From Longitalea luteola (GTDB lineage: Bacteria; Bacteroidota; Bacteroidia; Chitinophagales; Chitinophagaceae): 64,000 nt of DNA. The stretch is from contig NZ_JAFIQX010000001.1 of assembly GCF_017356035.1 (NCBI RefSeq), forward strand, positions 248,001 to 312,000. Reading direction: 5' to 3'. Every line of letters starts with the position of its first letter. Positions within the stretch are counted from its first letter, which is position 1. Made by a program: the position numbers and the translations under genes. Positions 7,684 to 17,089 of this stretch are shown here, piece by piece. Under the pieces are notes generated by a model that saw only the letters and a program-made list of their open reading frames with translations, had not been told where the DNA came from and did no database searches.

Positions 7684-10023
7684 TTGAAAAGAGAATTGCT
7701 TGCCTTTGCTATTCTGTTTATGGCGATCTGTGCGCCATCTGTAGCTCAAACGTCAACGAATTATACAAAGTTTGTTGATCCCAATATTGGTACTGCTCAT
7801 TGCCGCTGGTTTCATTATACACCCGGTGCTGTTCCTTTCGGCATGGCCAAACCTGCTCCTTCAACGAATGGGTCTTACGGTAATGTCCATGGCTGGGAGG
7901 CCACCGGCTATGATACCCGCCACGAGTCGATAGAGGGTTTTCCCAATTTTCATGAGTTTCAGGTTGGGGGAATTGTGTTTGCACCAATTACCGGTAAACT
8001 ACAAACAATGCCGGGCAAACTGGAAAATCCGGATGAAGGCTACCGTTCGCGCTTCGATAAAAAAGACGAGACGGCCACTGCTGGTTATTATGCTGTATTG
8101 CTGAAAGATTATAATATCAAAGCAGAACTGACGTCTACCAAAAGGGTAGCTTTTCACCGGTATAGTTTTCCCAGAACTGATGAAGCGTATGTTCTGTTCG
8201 ATATAGGAAATACACAAGGCGAAAGCGGTCCGGTGAAAGATGCGAGGGTATACCTGCAGCCCGATGGCCGCATTGAAGGTTATGTAACCACCTTACCCGT
8301 GTACGTGCAGAAGTACCAGCCGGGTGGCGAAGTGACCATGTATTTTTCTGCCCTGGTTGATAAAAAGCCAACCGCATTTGGCGTATTCACGGGTAACAAT
8401 ATAACGCCTGATAAGAATGAGATTTCCGGCAAAGGCGCCGGCTTATACCTGCGTTTTGCGACCAACGAAAATGAAGCGGTTACCATTAAGGCGGGATTGT
8501 CGTTCACATCTATTGATAATGCCCGGTTAAACCTGCAACAGGAAGCGGCCGGTTTATCGTTCGATGATGCAAAACAACAGGCCCTCAAAACCTGGAATGA
8601 TTACCTGGGAAGAATAGAGGTAGAAACGGCTGACCGGAACAACGCTGTTAAATTTTACACTGGGCTGTATCATGCCTTATTGGGCCGAGGACTGGCCAGT
8701 GATGTGAATGGTGCTTATCCGAAGAATGATGGCACAAAGGGGCAGATCCCATTAGATAAAAATGGCCGGCCAACCTATAATCATTACAACACGGATGCCG
8801 TATGGGGCGCTTATTGGAATCTTACGCAATTGTGGGCGCTGGCATATCCGGAATATTATGCTGATTTTATAAAAAGTCAATTGCTGATCTATAAAGATGC
8901 CGGCTGGCTGGCAGATGGCATTGCCAACAGCCGGTTTGTATCGGGCGTTGGCACCAACATGGTAAGTATTGTTTTTGCTGGCGCCTGGATGGCAGGCATC
9001 AGGGATTTTAATGTAGAGGAAGCGTACGCTGCCGCCAGAAAAAATGAGCTGGAAGGAAAGGACCGTCCGCGTGGCGCCGGCAAGCTGGATGTGGACAGCT
9101 TTATAAAATACGGTTATGTGAACCATTTAGATAAAGGCAGCAGTTGGGAAGAAGTATGGAAGTTCTCTGCTTCGCACACGCTGGAATATGCGTTCAGTGC
9201 GTATGCTATGGCCCAATGGGCTAAACGGCTGGGCAAAGAAACCGATCATAGAACTTTTCTTCGTCTCTCAAAAGGCTGGGAGCATTTGTTCGACGCTGAT
9301 TTAAAACTGGTGCGTCCTAAAATGGCCAATGGTTCTTTTATCGATAATTTCGATCCTGCGCAACCGTGGCGCGGATTCCAGGAAGGCAATGCCTGGCAAT
9401 ACACGTATTTTGTGCCGCAGGATCCAAAGGCCCTGATCGCGAAAGTTGGCGCCGGTACATTTAACAGAAGACTTGACAGCACATTTATTATTTCAGAAAA
9501 AGCGCTGTTTGGCGGTGGCGCCAATATTGACGCTTTTGCCGGTATTGGCGGGGTGTACAACCATGGCAATCAGCCCGGCCTACATATTTCCTGGTTATTT
9601 AATTTTTCCGGCAAACCTTCCTTAACACAGAAATGGGTGCGATCGATCTGCAATAAGTTCTATGGAACGGAAGCCGTACATGGGTATGGCTTTGGGCAGG
9701 ACGAAGACCAGGGACAGTTAGGGGCATGGTATGTAATAGCTGCCATGGGCTTATTTGATGTAAAGGGATTAACTGATGCAAAGCCGCAAATGGGCATAGC
9801 GGGTCCATTGTTCAGCAAGATCACTATCCGGCTCAATGAAAAGTATTACGCCGGTAAACAATTCGTGATCGAAGCTGAAAACAACAGTGATGAGAATGTA
9901 TATATTCAATCCATGCAGCTCAATGAAAAAAAACTGCGGCAGCCGTTTTTGTCGTTTGCCGACATTACGAAAGGAGGAAAGCTTACTGTGCAAATGGGCG
10001 GTAAGGCCGTGGATAATTATTAA
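7684..10023 (+). CDS. GH92 family alpha-mannosidase, secreted (second copy)
   Basis: A 779-residue GH92 alpha-mannosidase, divergent from the one at 2877. The start is a TTG codon: it gives a good Sec signal peptide (KRELLAFAILFMAICAPSVAQ) and no upstream ATG is available. Family blocks are FVDPNIGTAHCRWFHYTPGA, AVWGAYWNLTQLWAL, SHTLEYAFSAYAMAQW, EGNAWQYTYFVPQD near residue 566, NHGNQPGLHISWLFN and GQDEDQGQLGAWYV near 672. The N-terminal third differs from the first copy (for example ESIEGFPNFHEFQVGG), so the two probably have different linkage preferences. It follows the ROK kinase by 18 bases and is the last gene of the operon; a 35-bp repeat array begins about 70 bases after it. Confidence 0.88.
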   Translation: MKRELLAFAILFMAICAPSVAQTSTNYTKFVDPNIGTAHCRWFHYTPGAVPFGMAKPAPSTNGSYGNVHGWEATGYDTRHESIEGFPNFHEFQVGGIVFAPITGKLQTMPGKLENPDEGYRSRFDKKDETATAGYYAVLLKDYNIKAELTSTKRVAFHRYSFPRTDEAYVLFDIGNTQGESGPVKDARVYLQPDGRIEGYVTTLPVYVQKYQPGGEVTMYFSALVDKKPTAFGVFTGNNITPDKNEISGKGAGLYLRFATNENEAVTIKAGLSFTSIDNARLNLQQEAAGLSFDDAKQQALKTWNDYLGRIEVETADRNNAVKFYTGLYHALLGRGLASDVNGAYPKNDGTKGQIPLDKNGRPTYNHYNTDAVWGAYWNLTQLWALAYPEYYADFIKSQLLIYKDAGWLADGIANSRFVSGVGTNMVSIVFAGAWMAGIRDFNVEEAYAAARKNELEGKDRPRGAGKLDVDSFIKYGYVNHLDKGSSWEEVWKFSASHTLEYAFSAYAMAQWAKRLGKETDHRTFLRLSKGWEHLFDADLKLVRPKMANGSFIDNFDPAQPWRGFQEGNAWQYTYFVPQDPKALIAKVGAGTFNRRLDSTFIISEKALFGGGANIDAFAGIGGVYNHGNQPGLHISWLFNFSGKPSLTQKWVRSICNKFYGTEAVHGYGFGQDEDQGQLGAWYVIAAMGLFDVKGLTDAKPQMGIAGPLFSKITIRLNEKYYAGKQFVIEAENNSDENVYIQSMQLNEKKLRQPFLSFADITKGGKLTVQMGGKAVDNY

Positions 10024-10091
10024 AAATCTCATGAACCAAGCAGCAAGAACCAAAAAATAAATACAAAAAACAGAGCCCAAAATTCCCATAT

Positions 10092-10390
10092 CGTTTGCGA
10101 TTTGCGATTTGAGTATTATTCTTTGGATCTTGCGATTTGAGATTTGAGTTTTATTCTTTGGATCTTGTGATTTGAGATTTAGGTATTATTCTTTGGATCT
10201 TGCGATTTGCGATTTGAGTTTTATCCTTTGGATCTTGCGATTTGCGATTTGAGTTTTATTCTTTGGATCTTGCGATTTGCGATTTGAGTTTTATCCTTTG
10301 GATCTTGCGATTTGCGATTTGAGTTTTATTCTTGGATCTTGCGATTTGCGATTTGAGTTTTATCCTTTGGATCTTGTGATTTGCGATCTT
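10092..10390. repeat. Tandem 35-bp minisatellite array, about eight units
   Basis: Units are made of GATTTGCGATTTGAG followed by TTTTATTCTTTGGATCTTGC (35 bases), with single-base variants (ATTC/ATCC, GCG/GTG, GAG/GCG) and one unit one base shorter. The array fills the spacer between the convergent GH92 and RND permease genes. The words TTTGGATCTTG and GATTTG recur in the arrays near 35.2 kb and 43.1 kb. A 63-codon frame through it is repeat-encoded and not a gene. Confidence 0.92.
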
Positions 10391-10434
10391 AATAAAAAAA
10401 GCAGGACACAGAAGTTGACTTCTGATGTCCTGCT
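10391..10434 (-). terminator. Intrinsic terminator of the RND efflux operon
   Basis: On the minus strand a stem of AGCAGGACA (pairing with TGTCCTGCT) continues into a second stem CAGAAGT/ACTTCTG with one bulged base, followed by a run of seven T. It lies about 50 bases past the stop of the RND permease gene and faces the right way to end that operon. Confidence 0.85.
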
Positions 10435-10480
10435 GCCATTCGTAAACAGATCCTGTCTATTGTTCTGATCCTTCCTTTAC

Positions 10481-13400
10481 TCAAACAACATGAACAGGCG
10501 TAAAGCCGTCCTCGCTTTCAGCGGGTACGTATTCCTCCGTCATTAGTTCTTCAATGGATTTTTGTTGTTTTCTGTGTTTTCTGCGTTGGATCCAATGATC
10601 GAAGATCGCATAGATAACAGGTACAATGATCAGCGTAAGGAATAGGGAACTGATCAGGCCTCCGATAATTACCCAGGCCAAACCATTTTTCCATTCGGCA
10701 CCAGGTCCGGAGGCTATGGCTATTGGCAACATACCAAACACCATCGCAATAGTTGTCATCAAAATTGGGCGAAGCCTCGCGTGGTTGGCCTGTATCAACG
10801 CTTTGAAGGTGGATTCACCAGCCGCTTTCCGGTGGTTGGTAAAGTCAACCAGCATGATAGCGTTTTTACAAACCAGACCGATCAGCATGATAATACCCAG
10901 GATCGTAAATATGTTGAGTGAATTGTTCGTAAGACCCAGTGCTAACAGGGCACCGATAAATGATAAGGGTACAGAGAACAATACCACTAAAGGATACACA
11001 AAGCTGTCATATAACAACACCATCACCAGGTACACCAGTAAGATAGCGGCCAGCAAGGCAACACCCAGGGTACCGAAACCTTCAGACTGGTTTTCCATAT
11101 CGCCACCCCACACATAACTTACACCGGCGGGCTTTTTTAATTTTTCAAAAGCGGCCTGCCATTCAGTAGCTACTGTACCGGTAGGGCGGCCCACGGTTTG
11201 TCCCTGTACGGTTACGGAAGGACTTTTATCTCTTCGCTCCAGCAAACTGGGACCTGAAGATTCGTTGATCGATGCAAACTGCGACAGTTTGATGCGCTGT
11301 CCCTGATCGTTTACAAATTCAAGGTTGCGAACGTCTTCAATATTCGACCGGTTAAAACTGTTATAGCGGATGTTAATATCGTATTCATATTCACCTGCCC
11401 TGAACTTACCATCGGTATTACCATTGAAGGCTGTTTGCATGGTGGCGCCTACTGTTTGCAGCGACAAACCCAGGCTGGCCATTTTATCCCTGTCTACCTG
11501 AACATTGATCTCGGGATTACCGGCTTCAACGGTCAGTTTTGTTTCTGCAGCGCCTTTTATCTTTTTCAGCTCCTCATGTGCAGCATTGGCAAATGCCATT
11601 GCACTATCGAGGTCGGGCGCCATCACTACCAATGCCAGGGGCGCATTGTCGGCAGTACCCAGGATACTTACGGGCGTCGTTTTTACTTTGGTGCCAACCA
11701 GTTCGTTTTGTAATTCACTTTTTATTTTAGCGGCATACACATAGGAATCATCCGTTCTCTGTTTGCCATCAACCAGCTTTACCCGGATCTCCGACTTGTA
11801 AGCTGTTGACTGGCTTCCCGCCATGCCTTCACTTGTTTGTCCCACCGTAGTGATCAGGTCCGTTATTTCCGGCTTTTTGCGCAGGAATTCTTCGGCTTTC
11901 CGGGTTACCTGGTTGGTCTGTTCAATGGATGCATCTTTGGGCAATTCCATTTGCACCATGAATTCACCCCTGTCGCTTTTGGCAAAGAACTCACCACCGA
12001 TAAATCCGCCCGCTAACATATATAAGGAGGCTACAAACAGTACCACTACAATACCCAGCGTAATGCGTTTATGGTTCAGCGACCATTTCAGGATACTGGT
12101 GATCCAGTTGGTGAAATTCGTAAGGCCTTTTTCGAAGCCCAGGATAATCCTGCCAAAGATCGATTTCGCAGAAAGATGCTCCAGTTTCCCGAAACGCGAA
12201 GACAACCAGGGTACAATGGTAAAGGATGATAACAGTGATAACAGGGTAGCTATAATTACGGTTACACAGAACTGTTTAATGATGTTCGATACCAGGCCGG
12301 TGCTCAGCGCAATAGGCAAGAACACCACCACGATTACCATGGTAATGGCGGTAACGGTAAAACCGATCTCCTTGGTGGCATCAAATGCTGCCCGAACGCG
12401 GTTCTTACCCATTTCCATATGCCGGTAAATGTTCTCCAACACCACAATGGCGTCGTCGACCAGGATACCTACCACCAGCGAAAGGCCCAGCAAACTCATC
12501 AGGTTGAGGGTATAACCCAGCAACGCCATGCCAATGAAGGTAGCGATCAGCGAGGCGGGGATCGACACCATTACGATCAATGAGTTCCGGATGCTGTGCA
12601 GGAAAAACAACATCACAAAAGCAACCAGCACCACTGCCAGCAATAAGTCGTGCACTACAGAGTCTGCTGCTTCCAGCGTAAATACGGTGCTGTCGTTCGC
12701 AATATCAAGTTGTAAGTTGTTTGTTTTATACTGAGCCTGCAGCTCCGCAATTTTCTTTTTAACGTCTGCTGCAACGGCCACCGCATTGGCATCGCTTTGC
12801 TTGATGATCTGTACGGCAATAGAATTCTTTTGGTTAACCCTTGAGATCTTCTCCACTTCTTTTTGTGCATCCTGCACATCAGCAACGTCTGAAAGACGGA
12901 CTGCAATGCCGTTACGGGAAGTGAGCACCAGGTTGCGCAGTTCTTCTACATTCTTATATTTACCTGACAAACGCACCAGGATGCTTTGCTCACGGGTTTG
13001 CACATTACCGGTAGGGAAATCGAGGTTGGAAGCAACGATCATCTGCTGCACCTGGGGAACAGATAAACCGTAACCCTTGAGTTTTTCCGCATCAAGACTT
13101 ACCTGGATCTCTCTTTCTTCACCACCTACCAGGTTTACCTGGGCCACGCCGTTGATGCGGGAAAGGGATGGACTGATCCGTTTATCGACCAGGTCGTAAA
13201 AGGACGCCTCATCCATTTTGGCAGAAGCAGAAAGCGTGAGGATGGGAAGATCGTCGAGTGAAAATTTATTCAGGGAAGGCGGATCCACATCTTCAGGCAG
13301 GTCTTTCAAGATCGCATTGATCTTGCGTTGGGCATCGTTCAATGCATAGTCGGCATCGGCGCCACTGTTAAGCTGGATAGTAACCAATGAGATGCTTTCC

Positions 13401-13654
13401 ATTGATTTCGATTCCAGCTTTTTGATGTTTTCCAGGGAGGCTACCGCGTCCTCGATCTTTTTGGTAACGGTATTTTCAATTTCAGCCGGCGATGCACCCG
13501 GATATACCGTTGTAATAGTTACCGCATTACTGTCGAACTTCGGGATCAGTTCGTAGCCCAGCAACGTGTAACTGAACAAACCGCCCAGCGTAAGGATCGT
13601 AAACAGTACGATCACGAGGGAAGGCCGTTTTATCGATAATTCAGCTAATTTCAT
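10481..13654 (-). CDS. RND efflux permease (AcrB/MexB-type, HAE1 family)
   Basis: A 1057-residue inner-membrane proton-driven efflux pump subunit, of normal length for the family. It has the N-terminal PSLVIVLFTILTLGG helix, paired large periplasmic loops and two sets of transmembrane helices. The proton-relay residues are visible as GILVDDAIVVLENIYRHM in helix 4 and VCKNAIMLVDF in helix 10. It is the last gene of a minus-strand operon tetR-tolC-adaptor-permease, with only 30 bases between adaptor stop and permease start. Multidrug or toxic-compound export is expected; lack of heavy-metal signature residues makes a CusA-type metal pump unlikely. Substrate unknown. Confidence 0.93.
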   Translation of the reverse strand: MKLAELSIKRPSLVIVLFTILTLGGLFSYTLLGYELIPKFDSNAVTITTVYPGASPAEIENTVTKKIEDAVASLENIKKLESKSMESISLVTIQLNSGADADYALNDAQRKINAILKDLPEDVDPPSLNKFSLDDLPILTLSASAKMDEASFYDLVDKRISPSLSRINGVAQVNLVGGEEREIQVSLDAEKLKGYGLSVPQVQQMIVASNLDFPTGNVQTREQSILVRLSGKYKNVEELRNLVLTSRNGIAVRLSDVADVQDAQKEVEKISRVNQKNSIAVQIIKQSDANAVAVAADVKKKIAELQAQYKTNNLQLDIANDSTVFTLEAADSVVHDLLLAVVLVAFVMLFFLHSIRNSLIVMVSIPASLIATFIGMALLGYTLNLMSLLGLSLVVGILVDDAIVVLENIYRHMEMGKNRVRAAFDATKEIGFTVTAITMVIVVVFLPIALSTGLVSNIIKQFCVTVIIATLLSLLSSFTIVPWLSSRFGKLEHLSAKSIFGRIILGFEKGLTNFTNWITSILKWSLNHKRITLGIVVVLFVASLYMLAGGFIGGEFFAKSDRGEFMVQMELPKDASIEQTNQVTRKAEEFLRKKPEITDLITTVGQTSEGMAGSQSTAYKSEIRVKLVDGKQRTDDSYVYAAKIKSELQNELVGTKVKTTPVSILGTADNAPLALVVMAPDLDSAMAFANAAHEELKKIKGAAETKLTVEAGNPEINVQVDRDKMASLGLSLQTVGATMQTAFNGNTDGKFRAGEYEYDINIRYNSFNRSNIEDVRNLEFVNDQGQRIKLSQFASINESSGPSLLERRDKSPSVTVQGQTVGRPTGTVATEWQAAFEKLKKPAGVSYVWGGDMENQSEGFGTLGVALLAAILLVYLVMVLLYDSFVYPLVVLFSVPLSFIGALLALGLTNNSLNIFTILGIIMLIGLVCKNAIMLVDFTNHRKAAGESTFKALIQANHARLRPILMTTIAMVFGMLPIAIASGPGAEWKNGLAWVIIGGLISSLFLTLIIVPVIYAIFDHWIQRRKHRKQQKSIEELMTEEYVPAESEDGFTPVHVV

Positions 13655-13684
13655 CTGTTAATATTTTTATATTGTTGTTCCGGC

Positions 13685-14755
13685 TTATTGAAGGATGCTT
13701 ATCTTACTGCCATCAACAAGGTTTATCTGACCGCTGGTAATAACCAGGGCGCCTTCGGTTAACCCATCCAGTATTTCTACATTTTCACCAATTACACGAC
13801 CGGGTGTAACTGATTTCAGCCGGGCAACGCCATTATCGGCTACAAACACCTGCTTGCTGTTCACACTGCCTACAAAGGCAGTACGGGGTATCATGATAAC
13901 TGCTGATTGATTCGGGAAATCAAAGATGGCTGTTCCATACATACCGGCTTTCAGTTGATTGGCGGCATTGTTGGTGATCGTGATCTCTACGGGGAAGTTC
14001 AAAGCTTCATCGGCTTTGGGCGCAATAAAATTGATCTTGCCTGAAAATGTTTTATCAGGGAACACGCTTGCTTTCACCTTTACCGGTTTGCCGATGGCCA
14101 GGTAAGGCACCTGCGCTTCGTTTACCGTTACATTCAGCCTGAGCGTTGATACATTTACAATATCAAGGATCTTGGTGCCGGGTGACACAACACTGCCTGG
14201 TTCAATATAGCGTTTGTTTACAATACCATTGATGGTGGCGCGAATGCTGGCATCCCCAAGGTTAATACGCGATTGTTCCAGTTTTGCTTTGGCATTGGCT
14301 ACATTCAGCTTTGCCTGATCGAGTTGCTGCTGGGTAACACCACCCGTTTTAAAGGCGTTTTCATAGCGGTCGAGGTCGGTAAGGGCAGTCTGATAGTTGG
14401 CTTCCGCATTGGTAAGATCAACTGATAACTGATCAACACGAATGGTGGCTACGGTTTGTCCTTTACGTACGTAGCTGCCCTCATCAACCAGCACCTGTAC
14501 CACCCGGCCAGATTTTTCCGCGGCCAGGCTTAATTCCTGTTCGGGCGCAAAATTCCCATTGGCAATTACGTCCAGGTTTGGAATGGCGCGCGAAACAGTA
14601 TCTATTCGTACGGATACCGTGGCATTGGTTTGGGCTACGATCTGGGTCTTTTCTTCCGATTTCTTTTTGTTGTTCGAAAGTACTTTGGCTATAGCGCCCA
14701 GAGAAACTGCAATGACTACGATTGTAATAATGATCCTGACGATCTTCTTCTTCAT
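13685..14755 (-). CDS. RND efflux periplasmic adaptor (membrane fusion protein, HlyD/AcrA type)
   Basis: A 356-residue adaptor linking the inner-membrane permease to the outer-membrane channel. It has an N-terminal membrane anchor (IIITIVVIAVSLGAIAKVLS), a lipoyl-like half-motif (VLVDEGSYVRKGQTVATI), an alpha-helical hairpin rich in Ala/Gln (residues ~110-170, including VTQQQLDQAKLNVANAKAKL), the second lipoyl half (SIRATINGIVNKRYIEPGSVV) and beta-barrel and membrane-proximal domains (MIPRTAFVGSVNSKQVFV). No lipobox Cys is present. It begins 6 bases after the tolC stop and precedes the permease, so the three form one tripartite pump. Confidence 0.92.
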   Translation of the reverse strand: MKKKIVRIIITIVVIAVSLGAIAKVLSNNKKKSEEKTQIVAQTNATVSVRIDTVSRAIPNLDVIANGNFAPEQELSLAAEKSGRVVQVLVDEGSYVRKGQTVATIRVDQLSVDLTNAEANYQTALTDLDRYENAFKTGGVTQQQLDQAKLNVANAKAKLEQSRINLGDASIRATINGIVNKRYIEPGSVVSPGTKILDIVNVSTLRLNVTVNEAQVPYLAIGKPVKVKASVFPDKTFSGKINFIAPKADEALNFPVEITITNNAANQLKAGMYGTAIFDFPNQSAVIMIPRTAFVGSVNSKQVFVADNGVARLKSVTPGRVIGENVEILDGLTEGALVITSGQINLVDGSKISILQ

Positions 14756-14761
14756 TATCTG

Positions 14762-16126
14762 TTAGTTTAAGAGTGATTTTAAGTTTCCTTGTGCTTTAAT
14801 GAGTTGGATCTCTGCCAGCCGGTAATCGAGCAAGGCAGCGGTATAATTGTTCTGCGCGGTGGCCAGTGAGTTCTCTGCATCCAGCAGGTCTGTCAGCGGC
14901 GCCAATCCCTGCGCATAATTATTTTGTGAGTTGGCATACACTTCTTCGGCCAGCGCTACGTTCTCTTTTTGCGTATTGAGCGTAATGATGCTGTTGCGAA
15001 GCTGAGTAGTGGCATTCTGATAACCCAGGTTCAATGATAGCTCGGTGTTCCTGATGTCCTGCTGCAGCTTTTTTATTTCAATATCAGCCTGCCGTACTCT
15101 TGAGCGGGTAGCAAATCCGTTAAAGATGGGAATTTTCAGGTTCAGTCCAACGGACGAATAGTCGAACCAGTTAGCCCCTGTTCCAATGGGGAATTTGTTG
15201 TTTAATCCCATGTAACCGTAATTACCTGTAAGCGACAAAGAAGGGTAGTAGGCGGCTTTTTTTGCTTCTTTCTGTAATACCAACAGCTCTTCCTGTTTTT
15301 TCAGCACCTGGTAATCAGACAGCTTTTTAACATCCGGCGTTTCTGCCAGCACAGCCATGTTCGGTTGTATGCTGTCGAGTGCCGAAGGCGGAACAGCGAT
15401 GGGTGTTTCAATAGGAATGCCCATATAGAATTTCAACATGTTTTCCTGCAGCTGAACGGCATTCACCAGTTGCTGCTTTTGTGCTTCCAGGTTTGAGAGG
15501 TTCACCTTGCTTCTGTCGAGATCGATCTTTTTGGCCAGGCCGTTCTTATGTTGGCCTTCAATGACATTTTTTACCCGGGTGGTAGTAGCTATGTTGCTGT
15601 CAACGATCGCCAGTTGCTGGCGTTGCACCAATACCTGGTAGTATTGGGTAGCTACTTTTTCAATGACCTGCTCATCGGTTAATCCGGCTACGAGCTGGTA
15701 ATATTGTTGCGTGGCCCTGGCCGCTTTTAAACCAGTAAAAACCGATTTGTCGAACAAGGTTTGCGACAGGGACACAGCAGCGTTGCCGTTCCATTTTTGT
15801 CCGAACGGGATCAGCAGCGTTTTACCAGGTTGACCCGCCAGGTCGCCCGGTACAGCGCTCAGCTGCAGAATAGGATTGTAGGTGAGGCTGCCATTCGCGT
15901 TCACCTGCGGAAGTGCCTGTGACCTGGCTTCGTCGATCCTGTATTGACTGTTCTCTTCATCAAGCCTTGCCTTAACGGCTTCCGATTTGTTCTTCAAAGC
16001 ATGTTGTAAAGCTTCTTTCAGCGAGAGTGGCGTTGGTTGCGCATTGGCCAGCGACAAAATGCTCACTCCTGCCACCAGCAATACCACACGTTGCACTAAT
16101 TTTCGAAGCGATGGATTGTGTTTCAT
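14762..16126 (-). CDS. TolC-family outer-membrane efflux channel
   Basis: A 454-residue outer-membrane factor with Sec signal peptide (ending ANAQ near residue 29). Two tandem outer-membrane-efflux repeats are visible: LSLKEALQHALKNKSEAVKA begins the first, and long Gln/Asn/Leu-rich helices such as NYAQGLAPLTDLLDAENSLA mark the second, with periodic beta-strand GNYGYMGLNN and VGLNLKIPIFNGFATRSRV in the barrel region. It follows tetR by 11 bases and precedes the adaptor by 6 bases in the efflux operon. Confidence 0.92.
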   Translation of the reverse strand: MKHNPSLRKLVQRVVLLVAGVSILSLANAQPTPLSLKEALQHALKNKSEAVKARLDEENSQYRIDEARSQALPQVNANGSLTYNPILQLSAVPGDLAGQPGKTLLIPFGQKWNGNAAVSLSQTLFDKSVFTGLKAARATQQYYQLVAGLTDEQVIEKVATQYYQVLVQRQQLAIVDSNIATTTRVKNVIEGQHKNGLAKKIDLDRSKVNLSNLEAQKQQLVNAVQLQENMLKFYMGIPIETPIAVPPSALDSIQPNMAVLAETPDVKKLSDYQVLKKQEELLVLQKEAKKAAYYPSLSLTGNYGYMGLNNKFPIGTGANWFDYSSVGLNLKIPIFNGFATRSRVRQADIEIKKLQQDIRNTELSLNLGYQNATTQLRNSIITLNTQKENVALAEEVYANSQNNYAQGLAPLTDLLDAENSLATAQNNYTAALLDYRLAEIQLIKAQGNLKSLLN

Positions 16127-16137
16127 TAATTCAGTAT

Positions 16138-16806
16138 TTAGTTGAGCTGTTTCTTATGTAAAGTGGGTTCGTTTATTCCGGTATACAGCGCGCGGTTAGC
16201 GAAACTGTATTTTTCCAACTCGTTTTCCAGTTGAGGAATGGCTTCCGGCGCTATGATGCCATACAGGAACATATACATCGCCTGCCTGAATACTTCATCT
16301 TTTGAATAATCGTTCACCAGTTCGGCAGCGAATTCAAAATCCTTTTGGATATGCTGTTGTAAAATGGAAACCACCAGTTTCGGATGCAGGCTTCCCCTGA
16401 ACACGCCTTCCACAATGCCCTGCTCCAATGCCTTTACCAATCTCGATTGAATGGTTTCATTCATGCTGTTCACCAGCCACGAAGATTCTGCCGGGTAATG
16501 CTTCTGCAGATCCGTGAAAAATGCCGGGCAGGTCTTTTTACAGAAATCTACATTCACGGCCATGTAGCGGAGCACCCGTTGCAGGTTGTTGACCTCGGCC
16601 TGTTCAGCCGCTGCCATCGACTGGTTATAATTGCCGGCCACCTGTCTGCATACCTGCTGCACCAGGTCGTGCCGGGATGTGAAGAACCGGTATAAGGTCT
16701 TCTTTGATATGGCCAGCCTTGAGGCAATATCATCCATCGTAAAGAGCTGGATGCCCTGTGTGGTGAATAACCTGAAAGCCGTTTCTAATATGACTAGTTC
16801 ATTCAT
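16138..16806 (-). CDS. TetR-family repressor of the efflux operon
   Basis: A ~222-residue TetR regulator, with HTH near the N-terminus: ILETAFRLFTTQGIQLFTMD, DIASRLAISKKTLYRFFTSR, then a helical ligand domain. I chose the ATG at 16806 rather than an upstream in-frame TTG at 16821, because the TTG lies inside a palindromic site that looks like the operator. It is the first gene of the tetR-tolC-adaptor-RND operon, so autorepression relieved by a pump substrate is the expected logic (inference). A Bacteroidota -7 box TACCTTTG precedes it, flanked by repeated TTTTCGACYA sites. Confidence 0.88.
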   Translation of the reverse strand: MNELVILETAFRLFTTQGIQLFTMDDIASRLAISKKTLYRFFTSRHDLVQQVCRQVAGNYNQSMAAAEQAEVNNLQRVLRYMAVNVDFCKKTCPAFFTDLQKHYPAESSWLVNSMNETIQSRLVKALEQGIVEGVFRGSLHPKLVVSILQQHIQKDFEFAAELVNDYSKDEVFRQAMYMFLYGIIAPEAIPQLENELEKYSFANRALYTGINEPTLHKKQLN

Positions 16807-16810
16807 CAAA

Positions 16811-16881
16811 TTTTCGACCAATTTGGTTTATTGGTCAAAGGTAATATGACTTTTCGACTAATTTGTATAAATGGTCGAAAA
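16811..16881 (-). promoter_or_regulatory. Efflux-operon promoter with paired palindromic operators
   Basis: On the minus strand a -7 element TACCTTTG (plus-strand 16836-16843) fits TAnnTTTG. It is bracketed by copies of TTTTCGACYA: plus-strand 16811-16820 (TTTTCGACCA) and 16851-16860 (TTTTCGACTA), and inverted at 16872-16881 (TGGTCGAAAA). The first copy also forms GACCAAT/ATTGGTC (16816-16822 with 16830-16836) across the expected transcription start. This is what a TetR autoregulatory operator should look like. Confidence 0.68.
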
Positions 16882-17056
16882 TAAATGTTAAAGGACTGTG
16901 AAAGCAAGGCCTAAAAGCGTTTTGTTGGAATTGAAAGGCAGAGAGCGGATGGATTTAATTAATTGTAAGCCAAATATTTTGCTGATTACACGACTGAAAC
17001 TTTGTAAATGTTCATTGTTTCTGCGTTTCCCGGACTGACAGTTAGACCGGATTTTG

Positions 17057-17064
17057 TATTTTTG
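17057..17064 (+). promoter_or_regulatory. Candidate -7 box for the divergent tetR gene
   Basis: TATTTTTG matches the Bacteroidota -7 consensus TAnnTTTG, 26 bases before the ATG at 17090. There is no clear TTTG at the ideal -33 distance. A nearby imperfect inverted repeat (CGGACTGACAGTTAGACCG, 17031-17049) could be an operator, but with one mismatch and no second copy this is weak. Confidence 0.4.
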
Positions 17065-17089
17065 AGTAAATCATTAAAATCGACCAGAA

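Noticed and set aside
10092-10390. CRISPR array
   Set aside because: Units are contiguous with no unique spacers, and repeats vary freely. No cas gene is present in the window.
10481-13654. Heavy-metal (CusA-type) RND pump
   Set aside because: The adaptor lacks metal-binding Met/His motifs, and neither copper nor zinc genes are adjacent; the helix 4 Asp pair fits the drug-type HAE1 group.
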